Source of the DNA: an uncultured Flavobacteriaceae bacterium
Lineage (GTDB): Bacteria > Bacteroidota > Bacteroidia > Flavobacteriales > Flavobacteriaceae
DNA length: 64,000 bases
Direction of reading: 5' to 3'
NCBI GenBank assembly: GCA_947502495.1
Contig: CANNAC010000007.1
Span: forward strand, 146,483 to 210,482
Shown here piece after piece: positions 44,108 to 53,191 of the stretch. Made by a program: the position numbers and the translations under genes. The notes below the pieces were generated by a model. That model ran no database searches. It was not told where the DNA came from and was given only the letters and a program-made list of their open reading frames with translations. How positions within the stretch are numbered: position 1 is the stretch's first letter; each line of letters opens with the position of its first letter.

Positions 44108-44917
44108 TTATTTCGTGTTTTCGCTTAATGTTTGTAGTACTTTTAAGGTTGCTACTCCTACGCTTTTAGCCGATTGCGGATTTTGACCAGTAACCAATCT
44201 TTGATCCGTAACTACGTGATTAGTAAAAGGAGCAGATTTTTCAAAAATAGCACCTCTTTCGGTTAATTTGTCTTCTAATAAAAAAGGAACGACATCTATT
44301 AGTTTTACCTTAACTTCTTCTTCATTGGTAAATGCGTTTACTTTTTTTCCATCTACAAGATATAAACCGTTGCTTAATTTAATATTTACAAGGCCAGCAG
44401 GTCCGTGACATACAGCGCTTACTACACCATTATTTTCATATATCTGTCTTGCAATCTCTGCAATTTCTCTATTATCTGCAAAATCCCACATAGCGCCATG
44501 ACCACCAGCATAATGAATGGCTACATAATCTTCGGGGTTTACTTCATTTGGTGTTTTTGTGTTTTCAATTTTATTGCGATAGATGTCGTTATCCCAAAAC
44601 TTTTTGTTGATAGAATCACTCATGTCAAAAGCATCCACAGGAGCTTTTCCTCCTTTCGGACTAACGAAATCTATTTCATAACCAGCAGCATGTAATACGT
44701 CCCATGGATGAGAAACTTCCCCAAGGTAATAGCCGGTTTTTTCGCCAGTATCTCCTTTCTCATTATGACTAGTAACTACAAATAATATCTTTTTTAATGC
44801 TTTCGTTTCGGTGTTTACTGTAAGATTATTAGAGTTGGTTTTGTTTTTACAGCCTACAAAAAGCACCGTAAATAAGGATAGAAAAAGGAAAGTTGTAATT
44901 TTAATTGTGTTGGACAT
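44108..44917 (-). CDS. DJ-1/PfpI-type amidotransferase-like lipoprotein
   Basis: 269 residues with lipobox FVGC (C23), then a class I glutamine-amidotransferase-like domain with nucleophile elbow SAVCHGPAGL (Cys near 175), acidic partner in the N-terminal part and the PKGGKAPVDAFDMSD segment of Hsp31-like proteins. Family members act as glyoxalases/deglycases or chaperones. The lipid signal is unusual for this mostly cytoplasmic family and would place it in the periplasm or at the outer membrane. Confidence 0.83.
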   Translation of the reverse strand: MSNTIKITTFLFLSLFTVLFVGCKNKTNSNNLTVNTETKALKKILFVVTSHNEKGDTGEKTGYYLGEVSHPWDVLHAAGYEIDFVSPKGGKAPVDAFDMSDSINKKFWDNDIYRNKIENTKTPNEVNPEDYVAIHYAGGHGAMWDFADNREIAEIARQIYENNGVVSAVCHGPAGLVNIKLSNGLYLVDGKKVNAFTNEEEVKVKLIDVVPFLLEDKLTERGAIFEKSAPFTNHVVTDQRLVTGQNPQSAKSVGVATLKVLQTLSENTK

Positions 44918-45066
44918 ATCTAAATTTGTTTTAAAATGAATTTTAGATTATTCTTATGTCTTAAAAAGGAGCGTACCGTTTTGTAACCTCCAACAAAGAA
45001 TAATATTAGAAGACAAAATTCTTAAACATTTAGAAGAAACCATTTAACAAATGATAAAAAAGAAAT

Positions 45067-45648
45067 TTATTTTACTTTGGCTCTAATTCTACTTAAACTA
45101 ACTTGGGTAATACCTAAATAAGATGCGATATGAGATAGTTGTACGCGCTGTATAATACTAGGATAATTTTTAAGAAGCGCTAAATATCTTTCTGTTGCGG
45201 TATTAAATTGTAAAGCGATAAGGCGTTCTTCGGATTTAATAAGTTCTAATTCTGAAAATTTACGTCCCCAATTTGCAATTTGAATATCTTCTAAAAAGAG
45301 CTTTTGAAGTTTTTCTGTTTTTAACTCGTAGAGCTCGCAATCTTCCAATAATTCTACATCTTCGTATCCTTTTTTATTATTCACATAATTTTGCATAGAC
45401 ACAATTGGATCTCCTTCTTTGCCAAACCAAAAAGTGATTTCGTTATCATCGGAATATGCATACGCTCTTGCTATTCCTTTTTTAATAAAGTAAATACTGG
45501 TTTCTATTTTATTGGCTTTAAATAAAATATGTCCTTTAGATAACTTTGTTTCTGTTATCGACTCTTTTATTCGGTTTTTAGATGTAGCGGTTAGTGGATA
45601 TATATTATCAATAATTTGGTTTAGTTCCATAGATTTATTGGTAATCAT
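45067..45648 (-). CDS. Crp/Fnr family transcriptional regulator
   Basis: 193 residues: an N-terminal cyclic-nucleotide-binding-like beta roll (KGHILFKANKIETSIYFIKKGIARAY) and a C-terminal helix-turn-helix (RVQLSHIASYLGITQVSLSRIRAKVK). It belongs to the short Bacteroidota Crp group, which lacks clear cAMP residues and often controls redox or detoxification genes. It is transcribed toward the PfpI/ACT pair with a 149-nt gap. The second Met (45630, MELNQIIDN) is an equally good start. Confidence 0.88.
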   Translation of the reverse strand: MITNKSMELNQIIDNIYPLTATSKNRIKESITETKLSKGHILFKANKIETSIYFIKKGIARAYAYSDDNEITFWFGKEGDPIVSMQNYVNNKKGYEDVELLEDCELYELKTEKLQKLFLEDIQIANWGRKFSELELIKSEERLIALQFNTATERYLALLKNYPSIIQRVQLSHIASYLGITQVSLSRIRAKVK

Positions 45649-45725
45649 TTTTTTGTTTTAAAAGTAAGGTTTAATTCGGAAGGTTTTAAGCTAATTAAGG
45701 ATGATATTATTACTATTTTATATTT

Positions 45726-46077
45726 TTAGGTCTGTAATAAATTTAGTTTTTTTAGAAGAAATAATGGTAAGGATTGGATTCTGTATGTAGAAATCACAAG
45801 TGGTTTCAAGCTTGTAGGTTCTCCATATTTAAACTGTAGTTTTAATTCGGATTCTAAATATTCAAAAAGACGGTCGTTACATTTTATTTCTCCTTCAAAC
45901 CAATTGCTCCATCCGAATACTATTTTTTTAAATCCTTTTCTTAATATTAAAAAGTCGTTGTCAATTCCAGCGTCAAATCCGTAATACTTTGCAGTAACAA
46001 TCCAACCTCTTTTTTTTTAATTCAGAGATTATTTCATTCCACTTTTCCGTTTGGATATCGATTGCCGTTTTGTTCAA
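45726..46077 (-). pseudogene. Frameshifted remnant of a small unknown protein
   Basis: Two partly overlapping frames on the minus strand form one protein-like sequence. The first ends NEIISELKKK at an A9 tract (46010-46018); the second continues KKRGWIVTAKYYGFDAGIDND, FLILRKGFKKIVFGWSNWFEGEIKC and ends at 45726. Eight A instead of nine would join them. There is no ATG; a TTG at 46077 is the only start in frame. Composition is coding-like, with an acidic and aromatic content. The family is not recognised. It may be a true decay product, a phase-variable gene or a sequencing error at the homopolymer. Confidence 0.55.
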
Positions 46078-46212
46078 GTTTAATTTAATGTTTTATGTCT
46101 CGTTCTTTAGGTGAGTGTATATCTTAAGTGGGGTTATGGATTAAAGGTATTAAATTTAAGTATATAATTAGAAAGAACAAAAGAGAGAATTAAGATTTGT
46201 TTTAAAACAATA

Positions 46213-46235
46213 AAACCCCAGAATATCTGGGGTTT
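46213..46235 (-). terminator. Intrinsic terminator after the 46266 aldehyde dehydrogenase gene
   Basis: AAACCCCAGA-ATA-TCTGGGGTTT, perfect arms, 30 nt after the stop. Confidence 0.82.
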
Positions 46236-46265
46236 ATATTATAAACTTATTTTATTAAGCTTAGA

Positions 46266-47768
46266 TTAAAAGAATCCCATAGGTTTCTTGTCGTAAGAGA
46301 TCAACATGTTTTTTACAACACGGTAATGATCTAAAGCCATTTTGTGGTTTTCACGACCAAATCCAGATTCTTTCACACCACCAAAAGGAGCGTGTGCAGG
46401 ATACGTGTGGTATTGGTTTACCCAAACTCTACCAGCTTGAATAGCACGTGGAACTTGGAATAATTCGTGCGCATCACGAGACCAAACACCAGCACCCAAA
46501 CCGTATGGTGTATCGTTTGCAATTGCAATAGCTTCTTCCGTAGAACTAAAAGTTGTTAAAGCTACAACTGGTCCAAAAATTTCTTCTTGAAAAATACGCA
46601 TCTTGTTATTTCCTTTTAATACGGTAGGTTGGATGTAATATCCTTCAGAAAGTTCGCCTTCATAGTTTCCAGCATCTCCACCAGCTACAACTTCTGCTCC
46701 TTCTTCTTTTCCTATTTTAATATAGTCCAAGATTTTGTCGTATTGCGGTTTAGAAACTTGAGATCCAATCATTGTTTCTGGATCTAATGGATTTCCTGTT
46801 TTAATTGCTTTTAAACGGACTTTCATTTTTTCAATAAAAAGATCAGCGATATCCTCATGTACTAAAATTCGAGATGGAGCAGTACAAATTTCACCTTGAT
46901 TTAAAGAGAACATTAATGCACCTTCAATAGCTTTACTAAAGAAATCATCATCGTGATCTGCTACAGATGGGAAAAATACGTTTGGAGATTTCCCTCCTAA
47001 TTCCATAGTTACTGGAATAATATTTTCGGCAGCATTATGTAAAACTTTACGACCTGTCTCTGTAGATCCAGTGAATGAAAGTTTTGCTATACGCTTAGAC
47101 GTGGCTAAAGCTGCACCTGCTTCTGCACCAAAACCAGTTACAATATTTAATACACCTGCTGGTAAAATGTCACCAATAAGTTCCATTAATGCAATAACGC
47201 TAGTAGGTGTTTGTTCTGCTGGTTTTACAACTGCTGTACAACCTGCAGCTAAAGCCGGAGCTATTTTCCAAGCTAACATTAACATTGGGAAGTTCCAAGG
47301 AATGATTTCACCCACAACACCAATAGGTTCGTGTAATACGATACTCACTGTGTTTTTGTCGTGTTCCGAAATAGTTCCTTCGTCTGCACGAATAACACCA
47401 GCGAAATAACGAAAGTGATCAATACAATAAGGAATATCTGCCGCACGAGATTCACGAATAGGTTTTCCATTATCGATAGTCTCTAAAGTTGCTAAGTATT
47501 CGAAATTATCTTCCATTACTTGTGCAATCTTTAATAATGCATTACTACGTTCTGTTGCTGAAGAAGTGCTCCAAGAAGGAAACGCTTCGTGTGCTGCGTC
47601 AAGTGCAAGATCAATATCTTCTTGAGTTGAACGTGCAGCTTGCGTAAATACTTTACCATCTACTGGAGATACGTTATCAAAATACTGACCTTTAACAGGT
47701 GCTACGAATTTTCCTCCAATAAAGTTCCCGTATCTTTCTTTGAATACAGGTTTTGTTACATTTGCCAT
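46266..47768 (-). CDS. NAD-dependent aldehyde dehydrogenase (ExaC/AldB-like)
   Basis: 500 residues. It has the PWNFP motif, [12 protein letters not shown] (catalytic Glu) and [14 protein letters not shown], in which the catalytic Cys sits in EIC-T (replacing the usual GQxC), typical of the ExaC/acetaldehyde branch. It oxidises short aldehydes such as acetaldehyde. It differs from the operon enzyme at 65-1480 in motif details and belongs to a different subfamily. An AraC regulator lies just upstream on the same strand (212-nt gap), the usual neighbour of such genes in Bacteroidota. Confidence 0.9.
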   Translation of the reverse strand: MANVTKPVFKERYGNFIGGKFVAPVKGQYFDNVSPVDGKVFTQAARSTQEDIDLALDAAHEAFPSWSTSSATERSNALLKIAQVMEDNFEYLATLETIDNGKPIRESRAADIPYCIDHFRYFAGVIRADEGTISEHDKNTVSIVLHEPIGVVGEIIPWNFPMLMLAWKIAPALAAGCTAVVKPAEQTPTSVIALMELIGDILPAGVLNIVTGFGAEAGAALATSKRIAKLSFTGSTETGRKVLHNAAENIIPVTMELGGKSPNVFFPSVADHDDDFFSKAIEGALMFSLNQGEICTAPSRILVHEDIADLFIEKMKVRLKAIKTGNPLDPETMIGSQVSKPQYDKILDYIKIGKEEGAEVVAGGDAGNYEGELSEGYYIQPTVLKGNNKMRIFQEEIFGPVVALTTFSSTEEAIAIANDTPYGLGAGVWSRDAHELFQVPRAIQAGRVWVNQYHTYPAHAPFGGVKESGFGRENHKMALDHYRVVKNMLISYDKKPMGFF

Positions 47769-47980
47769 AATTATAAATTTTTAATTTTTATTCTTAAATA
47801 ATGCTTGCCGAAACAAGCGTTGTGTAATTACAGTGCAAATGTACATTGGGCTATTACCTTTCTATTTATTGATATGGTTCAATAACTTATGAAAAAAGGT
47901 CAATATAAATATTTGTGAAGAGTAAATGAGTGAAAAATAATGCAAAACGCTAATTGTTAGGTGTTTATTGTTATTTTCTT

Positions 47981-48820
47981 TTAGTTAGAAATATCTGTTG
48001 GACTAATTCCGAACTTGTTTTTGAAGGCTATACTAAAGTTAGACAGGTTGTTATAACCAATATCTAAATAAATATCTGAAGCTTTTAATTCGCCTCCTTG
48101 TAGCAATTCTTTTGCTTTTTGAAGGCGTTTGTCTTGAAACCATTTTCCGGGTGGTTCCTTGTATTCACTTGTAAAATGACGTTTAAAAGTAGATAAACTC
48201 ATATTACAGAGAAAGGCAATTTCTTCGATTTTTAAATTGGAGTTTATATTACTCTCTACTACTTTTTTAAATGGAGATATTTCTTTAGAGATTAAGGAAT
48301 GTAAGTAATACTCGAAGGCATTACTGTATTTGTGGAGTAAATACAGCATGATTTCTTCAAATTTTAAAACCAATAGGGCATCGCTATAACTATGATTGGT
48401 AAGGGTGTTGGACGATAATGAGCTTATAAAAGCAGCAATATAATCATCGTTTTCAATTACAAAATAAGGTACATCTTCTTTGTATGGTTTTATATCATTG
48501 GTGTATTTGCGTAAAAAATCAGTGAGTTTCTTTTCCGAAAAGAAGAAGAGTTTACAGTAGTAAATGGCTTCGGTATCTAGTAACTCTGTCCATAGCCAAT
48601 TTCCTTTTTTCAACAACAATGATTGGTCTTTATTTACTGCAACCGATGTTCCTGCAAAGTGTACTTGCTTTTTTCCTACTTGAAGAAAGCTAAACATATT
48701 CATACCTAAATTCACCTTGCTTTTAACAACATCGCTGGTCATTTTAAAATCATAAACAAATAAATCTGGACTTTCTTTTTTGTCCGTAATGTAGATCTCA
48801 GGTATGTTTTCTATCGGCAT
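47981..48820 (-). CDS. AraC family transcriptional regulator
   Basis: 279 residues with a ligand-binding N-terminal half and two C-terminal helix-turn-helix motifs (NLKIEEIAFLCNMSLSTFKRHFTSEY and LKASDIYLDIGYNNLSNFSIAFKNKFGISP). Its position directly upstream of the aldehyde dehydrogenase suggests it activates that gene in response to an aldehyde or alcohol. The 212-bp gap probably holds the operator, which I cannot pinpoint. Confidence 0.87.
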   Translation of the reverse strand: MPIENIPEIYITDKKESPDLFVYDFKMTSDVVKSKVNLGMNMFSFLQVGKKQVHFAGTSVAVNKDQSLLLKKGNWLWTELLDTEAIYYCKLFFFSEKKLTDFLRKYTNDIKPYKEDVPYFVIENDDYIAAFISSLSSNTLTNHSYSDALLVLKFEEIMLYLLHKYSNAFEYYLHSLISKEISPFKKVVESNINSNLKIEEIAFLCNMSLSTFKRHFTSEYKEPPGKWFQDKRLQKAKELLQGGELKASDIYLDIGYNNLSNFSIAFKNKFGISPTDISN

Positions 48821-48933
48821 CTATTTTTTGTTTTTTTAGTTAAAAAGATAGCGTTTTTTTGTCACATTAGTTGCGAGGTTAAACTCCTAATGTAGTATAT
48901 AAAGATAGACGTTGTTGTTAGCTAGGTTTAGAA

Positions 48934-49356
48934 TCAATTCATTCTTTTCAAAATAGGATGTTCCGAATTCATCTCCAATAAGTCCCACAAATTCCCATAC
49001 AAATCTTTAAATAAAGCGACAGTTCCATATACTGCCTTTTTAGGCTCTCGGACAAATTCAATTCCTTTTTCTGTCATTTCATTATAATCTCTCCAAAAAT
49101 CATCCGAATTTAAGAACAGAAAGACTCTTCCTCCAGTTTGATTTCCAATAAAATTTTTTTGCTCTTCTTTTGAAGCTTTTGCAAGTAAAATTGTTGTTCC
49201 AGTAGAATTAGGTGGAGATATTACACCCCATCTTTTATTCTCTTCAGGAAGATAAGTGTCTTCAATCAATTCAAAACACAGTTTTCTCGTGTAAAATTCA
49301 ATGGCCTCGTCATAATCTCTTACAACTAAAGCAATATGAACTATTGATTGTTTCAT
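48934..49356 (-). CDS. VOC (glyoxalase superfamily) protein
   Basis: 140 residues with the paired beta-alpha-beta-beta-beta units of the vicinal oxygen chelate fold (VHIALVVRDYDEAIEFYTRKL ... KAVYGTVALFKDLYGNLWDLLE). His near the N-terminus and the final Glu of WDLLEM are the expected metal ligands. The substrate cannot be assigned; relatives include antibiotic-resistance and epimerase-like proteins. Stand-alone gene. Confidence 0.85.
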   Translation of the reverse strand: MKQSIVHIALVVRDYDEAIEFYTRKLCFELIEDTYLPEENKRWGVISPPNSTGTTILLAKASKEEQKNFIGNQTGGRVFLFLNSDDFWRDYNEMTEKGIEFVREPKKAVYGTVALFKDLYGNLWDLLEMNSEHPILKRMN

Positions 49357-49486
49357 TCCGTTCGTATGTTTTTAAATTGGCTGTAACGTATTATATCTTA
49401 ATTTTATGTATCGATATCTCTTAAATAGATCGGGACATCGTAAGTTTCCTTTAATTCGTGATTAATCTACTTGAGCTACAGAAGAT

Positions 49487-50536
49487 TTATCCTTCCGCAT
49501 TAAAGAATACTTTGTAGAAATACATTTTCTTTTCTTCGTCATAACCGCGTTCTAGATATTCTTCTGCTGCATCTGGTGCATCAATATCTAGTTTTATCTG
49601 GATATTTGTATCTAATTTAATATCTGTTTTAATTTTCTTTTTGTCCTTTTTAACTACCGCTTCCGATAAATCAAATTGGTTACGTAGTACTAAATTTTGT
49701 TCGCCTTCGTATTCCTTTTTAAAATCTTCAAAAAGTTGAATGTGGTTTTCGTCTTTAAAAACTTCTTCTTTAAAATTTTCAACGTTTATAATTTCGTTCT
49801 CCTTAAAATAGTCAATGGTTTTTGCTAAAAAGATATTTCGTTGCTGTTCACCAAAACTATTTTTTAAAATTTCGGTAGAAAACTCACTGCACATATCCAA
49901 ATAGTTATGTGTGTGGTTATTCATATCATCGGCATATTTAATATTCAGGAATTTATCTAACCAATATTGTGCATCATAACTGTTGTTATCTACACTTAAA
50001 ATGATGTTTCCTTCCATATCGGTCTGATTTAAAATCAAACAACCTTTATCTACTTTTTTAGAGGAAATACCTTGTTGTACTAAAACGTCATAACTATTGT
50101 TTTCTAAAAAGGTTTGAAAGAAACTAGTCTTGTTTTCTATTTTAAAAATACCAATAGCATTGGTAACCATTTCTTTGTATTCTATACCTTCAAAAACAGC
50201 AACTAAAACATCTCCCGTTTTTATTTGTGCAGAATCACTTTGCTCAAACAAATGCTTTACAATATTTTTTGAACTCTCTACAAATGCATCATCATCGGTG
50301 AAAATACTTTTTGCATACGAATTAATCTCATTGAGCTCAACATTTGCATGATGGTTAAAACGGTAGCTTTGTACCACAGAACCAAAAGGTCTTAATAGAA
50401 ATGGAAGCATAAGTTCATAACTTTCTTCATCAAAATGTACTTCTTTATCTGAAAAAGCATTTTTGGTATCGTTATGTTTATTACCAACTTTATGAATAAT
50501 AAATTTTGAAATGGTTGCGAGTTTGCGTGTAATCAT
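49487..50536 (-). CDS. Nucleoid-associated protein, NdpA/YejK family
   Basis: 349 residues matching the nucleoid-associated (37-kDa) family, with an N-terminal RKLATISKFIIHKVGNK, central SSKKVDKGCLILNQTDMEGN and a basic helical C-terminal region (KKDKKKIKTDIKLDTNIQIKLDI). In E. coli the homologue binds DNA and topoisomerase IV. It has no neighbour in the same operon. Confidence 0.85.
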   Translation of the reverse strand: MITRKLATISKFIIHKVGNKHNDTKNAFSDKEVHFDEESYELMLPFLLRPFGSVVQSYRFNHHANVELNEINSYAKSIFTDDDAFVESSKNIVKHLFEQSDSAQIKTGDVLVAVFEGIEYKEMVTNAIGIFKIENKTSFFQTFLENNSYDVLVQQGISSKKVDKGCLILNQTDMEGNIILSVDNNSYDAQYWLDKFLNIKYADDMNNHTHNYLDMCSEFSTEILKNSFGEQQRNIFLAKTIDYFKENEIINVENFKEEVFKDENHIQLFEDFKKEYEGEQNLVLRNQFDLSEAVVKKDKKKIKTDIKLDTNIQIKLDIDAPDAAEEYLERGYDEEKKMYFYKVFFNAEG

Positions 50537-50590
50537 GGTTAAAATATTAGGACTACAATACTAATCATTTACTAACAAAAAGGCATGAAA

Positions 50591-50615
50591 AAACCGAAGC
50601 TTTTTACTTCGGTTT
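50591..50615 (-). terminator. Intrinsic terminator of the collagen-like lipoprotein gene
   Basis: AAACCGAAG / CTTCGGTTT arms with a 7-nt loop; A-run on its left gives a U-tract for the minus transcript. Confidence 0.8.
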
Positions 50616-50636
50616 TAATTATTTTAAAGATGATGT

Positions 50637-51200
50637 TTAGTGTGCAACGCCGTAATAATCACAAACAGCATAGTAATCGTTGATATTTACTCCTGCTTGA
50701 TTCAAGGCATTATAAACTTGCTGCTTTCCGCTTATTTTACCTGCAGTAGTACTAGTAGATTCTATGATTATTATTTTAACCTTTACTACATCTCCTGCTG
50801 TTATAGAATAACTAGTGCCGTCCCAATCATGAAATCGAATGTCAAAACTGTTCACAAAGGCAAAAGGTCTTGTTACAAAGATGGCATTATTAGCACCGCC
50901 AGGCATTTGGTAATAAATTCCTGTAGAGGATTCATAATAAGATAAAATAACATCGTTGTCTAGAACATCTTGTGTTATTTGAGGAACATCTAAGTTAATC
51001 CCTATGCCAGATTCTGTTGCTGTGTCAAACACAAAAGTCTGTACGTTTGCATTTCCATCTTCACCATTTGTTCCAGCAGGACCTATCGCACCAGTAGCTC
51101 CGTCTTCACCATCTTCTGGACTACAAGAAAAACTAAAAGCTACTAAAAGCGCTAAAAGAAAATACTTAGATCTTGAAATTGTTGTTTTAATACGTTTCAT
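50637..51200 (-). CDS. ECF-regulon lipoprotein with short collagen-like segment
   Basis: 187 residues with lipobox FSC (about C26) followed at once by Gly-X-Y-like turns (GEDGATGAIGPAGTNGEDGN), a short collagen-type stalk common on Bacteroidota surface lipoproteins. The C-terminal domain of about 130 residues is beta-rich and of unknown family (YYAVCDYYGVAH end). An ECF-type promoter (51238-51267) starts about 30 nt upstream, so it is predicted to belong to the sigma regulon of this locus. Terminator directly downstream. Confidence 0.75.
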   Translation of the reverse strand: MKRIKTTISRSKYFLLALLVAFSFSCSPEDGEDGATGAIGPAGTNGEDGNANVQTFVFDTATESGIGINLDVPQITQDVLDNDVILSYYESSTGIYYQMPGGANNAIFVTRPFAFVNSFDIRFHDWDGTSYSITAGDVVKVKIIIIESTSTTAGKISGKQQVYNALNQAGVNINDYYAVCDYYGVAH

Positions 51201-51237
51201 AATTTTAAATTTTATTGGATTAATATTTATTTACTGT

Positions 51238-51267
51238 TTAATGGAATTGTTTTTAGGAAGGTTAACA
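51238..51267 (-). promoter_or_regulatory. ECF-type promoter P4 (collagen-like lipoprotein)
   Basis: On the minus strand TGTTAACC (51267-51260), 16-nt spacer, CATTAA (51243-51238); predicted start about 30 nt before the ATG at 51200. Spacer is one longer than in the other sites. Confidence 0.7.
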
Positions 51268-51274
51268 TCACATT

Positions 51275-51382
51275 AAAAAAAAGTCGAAGTATTTTACTCC
51301 GACTTTTAATCCAGCAGTTTCCCGCTAGGCTATAGTAACCCAAAAAAACACTATAGATCTTTTGTTTCCTTTTTAGCAGCTA
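51275..51382 (-). ncRNA. Predicted ECF-dependent small RNA
   Basis: An ECF-type promoter (51389-51417) reads into about 105 bp without a usable start codon and stops at a canonical terminator (51280-51306, then U8). The only short frame is an 8-codon GTG frame, and a TTG frame runs through the terminator. The next gene promoter begins beyond it. I therefore call a discrete small RNA. The 5' end is estimated from the promoter position, about 7 nt past the CATTAA. Confidence 0.5.
51280..51306 (-). terminator. Terminator of the predicted small RNA
   Basis: AAAGTCG(g/a)AGT pairing with ACT(t/c)CGACTTT and an ATTTT loop; minus strand continues into U8. It lies directly upstream of P4. Confidence 0.8.
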
Positions 51383-51388
51383 TATGTT

Positions 51389-51417
51389 TTAATGGTTTTT
51401 GATGCGAAAGGTTAACA
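51389..51417 (-). promoter_or_regulatory. ECF-type promoter P5 (small RNA)
   Basis: TGTTAACC (51417-51410), 15-nt spacer, CATTAA (51394-51389). No gene follows before the terminator at 51306. Confidence 0.65.
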
Positions 51418-51430
51418 GATAAATAAAAAA

Positions 51431-51457
51431 AGCTTCAGAAGATTATTCTGAAGCTTT
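51431..51457 (-). terminator. Intrinsic terminator of the outer-membrane protein gene
   Basis: Perfect AAGCTTCAGAA / TTCTGAAGCTT arms with GATTA loop and a U7 tract on the minus strand, 80 nt past the stop at 51539. Confidence 0.85.
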
Positions 51458-51538
51458 TGCATTTGAAGACTAATTCAAATAAAATAAATAGATAATAGCA
51501 GGCATTGTTATATGTAGATTAATTCGTTTGTATTTTTT

Positions 51539-52051
51539 TTAAAGGTTTAATAGAACTCCAGCGTTTATAACTACTTGACTGTAATCACTAACAACAAATT
51601 TTGGTTCTAGATATACTTTTAACTTTTCTGTAAACTGGTAGGTTGCTCCAGCACCTATATTAGCACCTAAAGCACTATCTGTTACTTGTTTGGTTTCGTA
51701 ATCAAATAAGTCATCATAATAGGAGTTTCCCGTTTTATAACTAGAAAAATTTACTCCGGCAACAGGATATACTTTCAATTTGTTTTCTATGATATTGAAA
51801 TAATAATGTGCATTTACATCACCAGCAAATAAGCTTCGTTTATAACCATATACTTGATTTCCGAAAAAATAAGAAGCACTTGGTGAGATAGCAATATTAT
51901 CGGTAATAGTAAAAACACCTTTTAGTGTAATTCCTGGGCCAGAAATTTTTTCGTTATAACCCAAACCGCCACCTAGAGAGATTTGTGCTTGTATTTGGGT
52001 AGCAAATAGAAAAATTAATGAGAATAAGAATACGATGTTTTTTGTTTTCAT
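51539..52051 (-). CDS. Small outer-membrane beta-barrel protein in the ECF regulon
   Basis: 170 residues from MKTKNIVFLFSLIFLF (signal peptide ending TQIQAQ), then a glycine/aromatic-rich beta-barrel pattern (SLGGGLGYNEKISGPGITLK ... SPSASYFFG ... YPVAGVNFSSYKT ... GANIGAGATYQFTEKLKVYLEPKF). It looks like an OmpW/OmpX-size barrel. A longer frame begins at 52138, but its 29 extra residues precede the signal peptide, so I start at 52051. An ECF-type promoter at 52165-52193 drives it, leaving a long leader of about 105 nt. Confidence 0.78.
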   Translation of the reverse strand: MKTKNIVFLFSLIFLFATQIQAQISLGGGLGYNEKISGPGITLKGVFTITDNIAISPSASYFFGNQVYGYKRSLFAGDVNAHYYFNIIENKLKVYPVAGVNFSSYKTGNSYYDDLFDYETKQVTDSALGANIGAGATYQFTEKLKVYLEPKFVVSDYSQVVINAGVLLNL

Positions 52052-52164
52052 AATTGGGTTGTTTGTTAATTGTACATTTTTACTTAGCTCCATATTAAAG
52101 GAGTTTTTGTGGTTGTTAATGGTTTTTAAAAAAATCATTTATCTGTTTTTTTGGATTATAGTTA

Positions 52165-52193
52165 TTAATGTAATTGCCTAAAAGAGGTTAACA
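52165..52193 (-). promoter_or_regulatory. ECF-type promoter P3 (outer-membrane protein)
   Basis: TGTTAACC (52193-52186), 15-nt spacer, CATTAA (52170-52165). Reads toward the barrel gene; leader about 105 nt to the signal-peptide Met, or about 20 nt if the longer frame from 52138 is used. Confidence 0.7.
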
Positions 52194-52196
52194 TGT

Positions 52197-53021
52197 TTAC
52201 ATCATTTTTTTATAATCACTGCCATTTATGGTTAGGTTACTTTTTTCTAGAGCAATGCATTTCATTACCATAGTTTGTTCTTTTCTTTTAGCGGTATTTG
52301 TGATATGCATTTCCATGGTTAAACCATTAATCATGGACATCCAAGATTGGTTTAAACCTTTTTCAGCCTTTGCTTTGTAAAAGGTTTTGGAGAAGGAAAC
52401 TCCAGCATCTTGTGTTACCCAAACGTTTCCGTGGTAGTCTTTGCCTTCTACTTTATATTCATGACAGGTATAATTTAGTATTGTTTTTGTTTTTCCGGTT
52501 GGTGTAATTTTTACTTCTTGCTCTTCCATAGTTTCCTCGGTCATATTATCTAGATCTAAAGGAATAGACATTTGTGTTTTTTGATTACTGATTTCCATAA
52601 ACATCGTTGCTCTTTTTTCAGACATGTCCATTACCGTAATCATTTGACTGTTGTGGTTTCCCAGATCCATGCTACTACCAATGTAGTTATCCGTATTATT
52701 TAAAAAATAGTTGATATTTGTTTTGTGTTTATCACTTTCAATTTGCATTACAAACTTGTGTGAAAAAGTATATGTCTTTTGTATTGCTTCAGATGGACTA
52801 CTGCTAGCTTGGCGTTGTTCTTTTTTATTTTGCTTTTTATTATTAAAAGTAGAATCGAAAGTTTTTTCGGTTTCTTTGGATGCTTTTTCATCAACCTTTT
52901 TTTCTAGAGTACGTTCGACAGCGCGTTCTGCAACATTACCTAATCTTTTTAAAAGTTGTGCTTGCGTATTTGTAGATAGACTTAGACTTATTGTTATTAC
53001 TGCTAGTTTTAAAAATTTCAT
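52197..53021 (-). CDS. DUF4412-type exported protein in the ECF regulon
   Basis: 274 residues with signal peptide ending NTQAQ, a basic/acidic helical N-terminal part (ERAVERTLEKKVDEKASKE), and a C-terminal domain resembling DUF4412 (KTILNYTCHEYKVEGKDYHG, then VWVTQDAGVSFSKTF). Met-rich stretches (MDMSEKRATMFMEI) are notable and could reflect oxidant scavenging or metal binding. An ECF-type promoter sits about 28 nt upstream, divergent from the sigma gene. Confidence 0.75.
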   Translation of the reverse strand: MKFLKLAVITISLSLSTNTQAQLLKRLGNVAERAVERTLEKKVDEKASKETEKTFDSTFNNKKQNKKEQRQASSSPSEAIQKTYTFSHKFVMQIESDKHKTNINYFLNNTDNYIGSSMDLGNHNSQMITVMDMSEKRATMFMEISNQKTQMSIPLDLDNMTEETMEEQEVKITPTGKTKTILNYTCHEYKVEGKDYHGNVWVTQDAGVSFSKTFYKAKAEKGLNQSWMSMINGLTMEMHITNTAKRKEQTMVMKCIALEKSNLTINGSDYKKMM

Positions 53022-53048
53022 GATTACGTGTTTTAAGATTACACCTTA

Positions 53049-53077
53049 TTAATAGCGAACTTTATAAGAGGTTAACA
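53049..53077 (-). promoter_or_regulatory. ECF-type promoter P2 (DUF4412-like protein)
   Basis: TGTTAACC (53077-53070), 15-nt spacer, TATTAA (53054-53049); predicted start about 20 nt before the ATG at 53021. Confidence 0.7.
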
Positions 53078-53162
53078 TGTCGTTTAAAAAAAAACAACTA
53101 GAACATTTATGTGTAAGAAAATTAAGGAGTTATGACTAAAAAAAGTTAAATTAGCACTAGCG

Positions 53163-53191
53163 TGTTAACCTTTTATACATAGTTACATTAA
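53163..53191 (+). promoter_or_regulatory. ECF-type promoter P1 (sigma factor, autoregulation)
   Basis: TGTTAACC (53163-53170), 15-nt spacer, CATTAA (53186-53191). The -10 element abuts the ATG at 53192, so either the transcript starts within the frame and a later start codon is used, or the site acts differently here. Confidence 0.6.
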
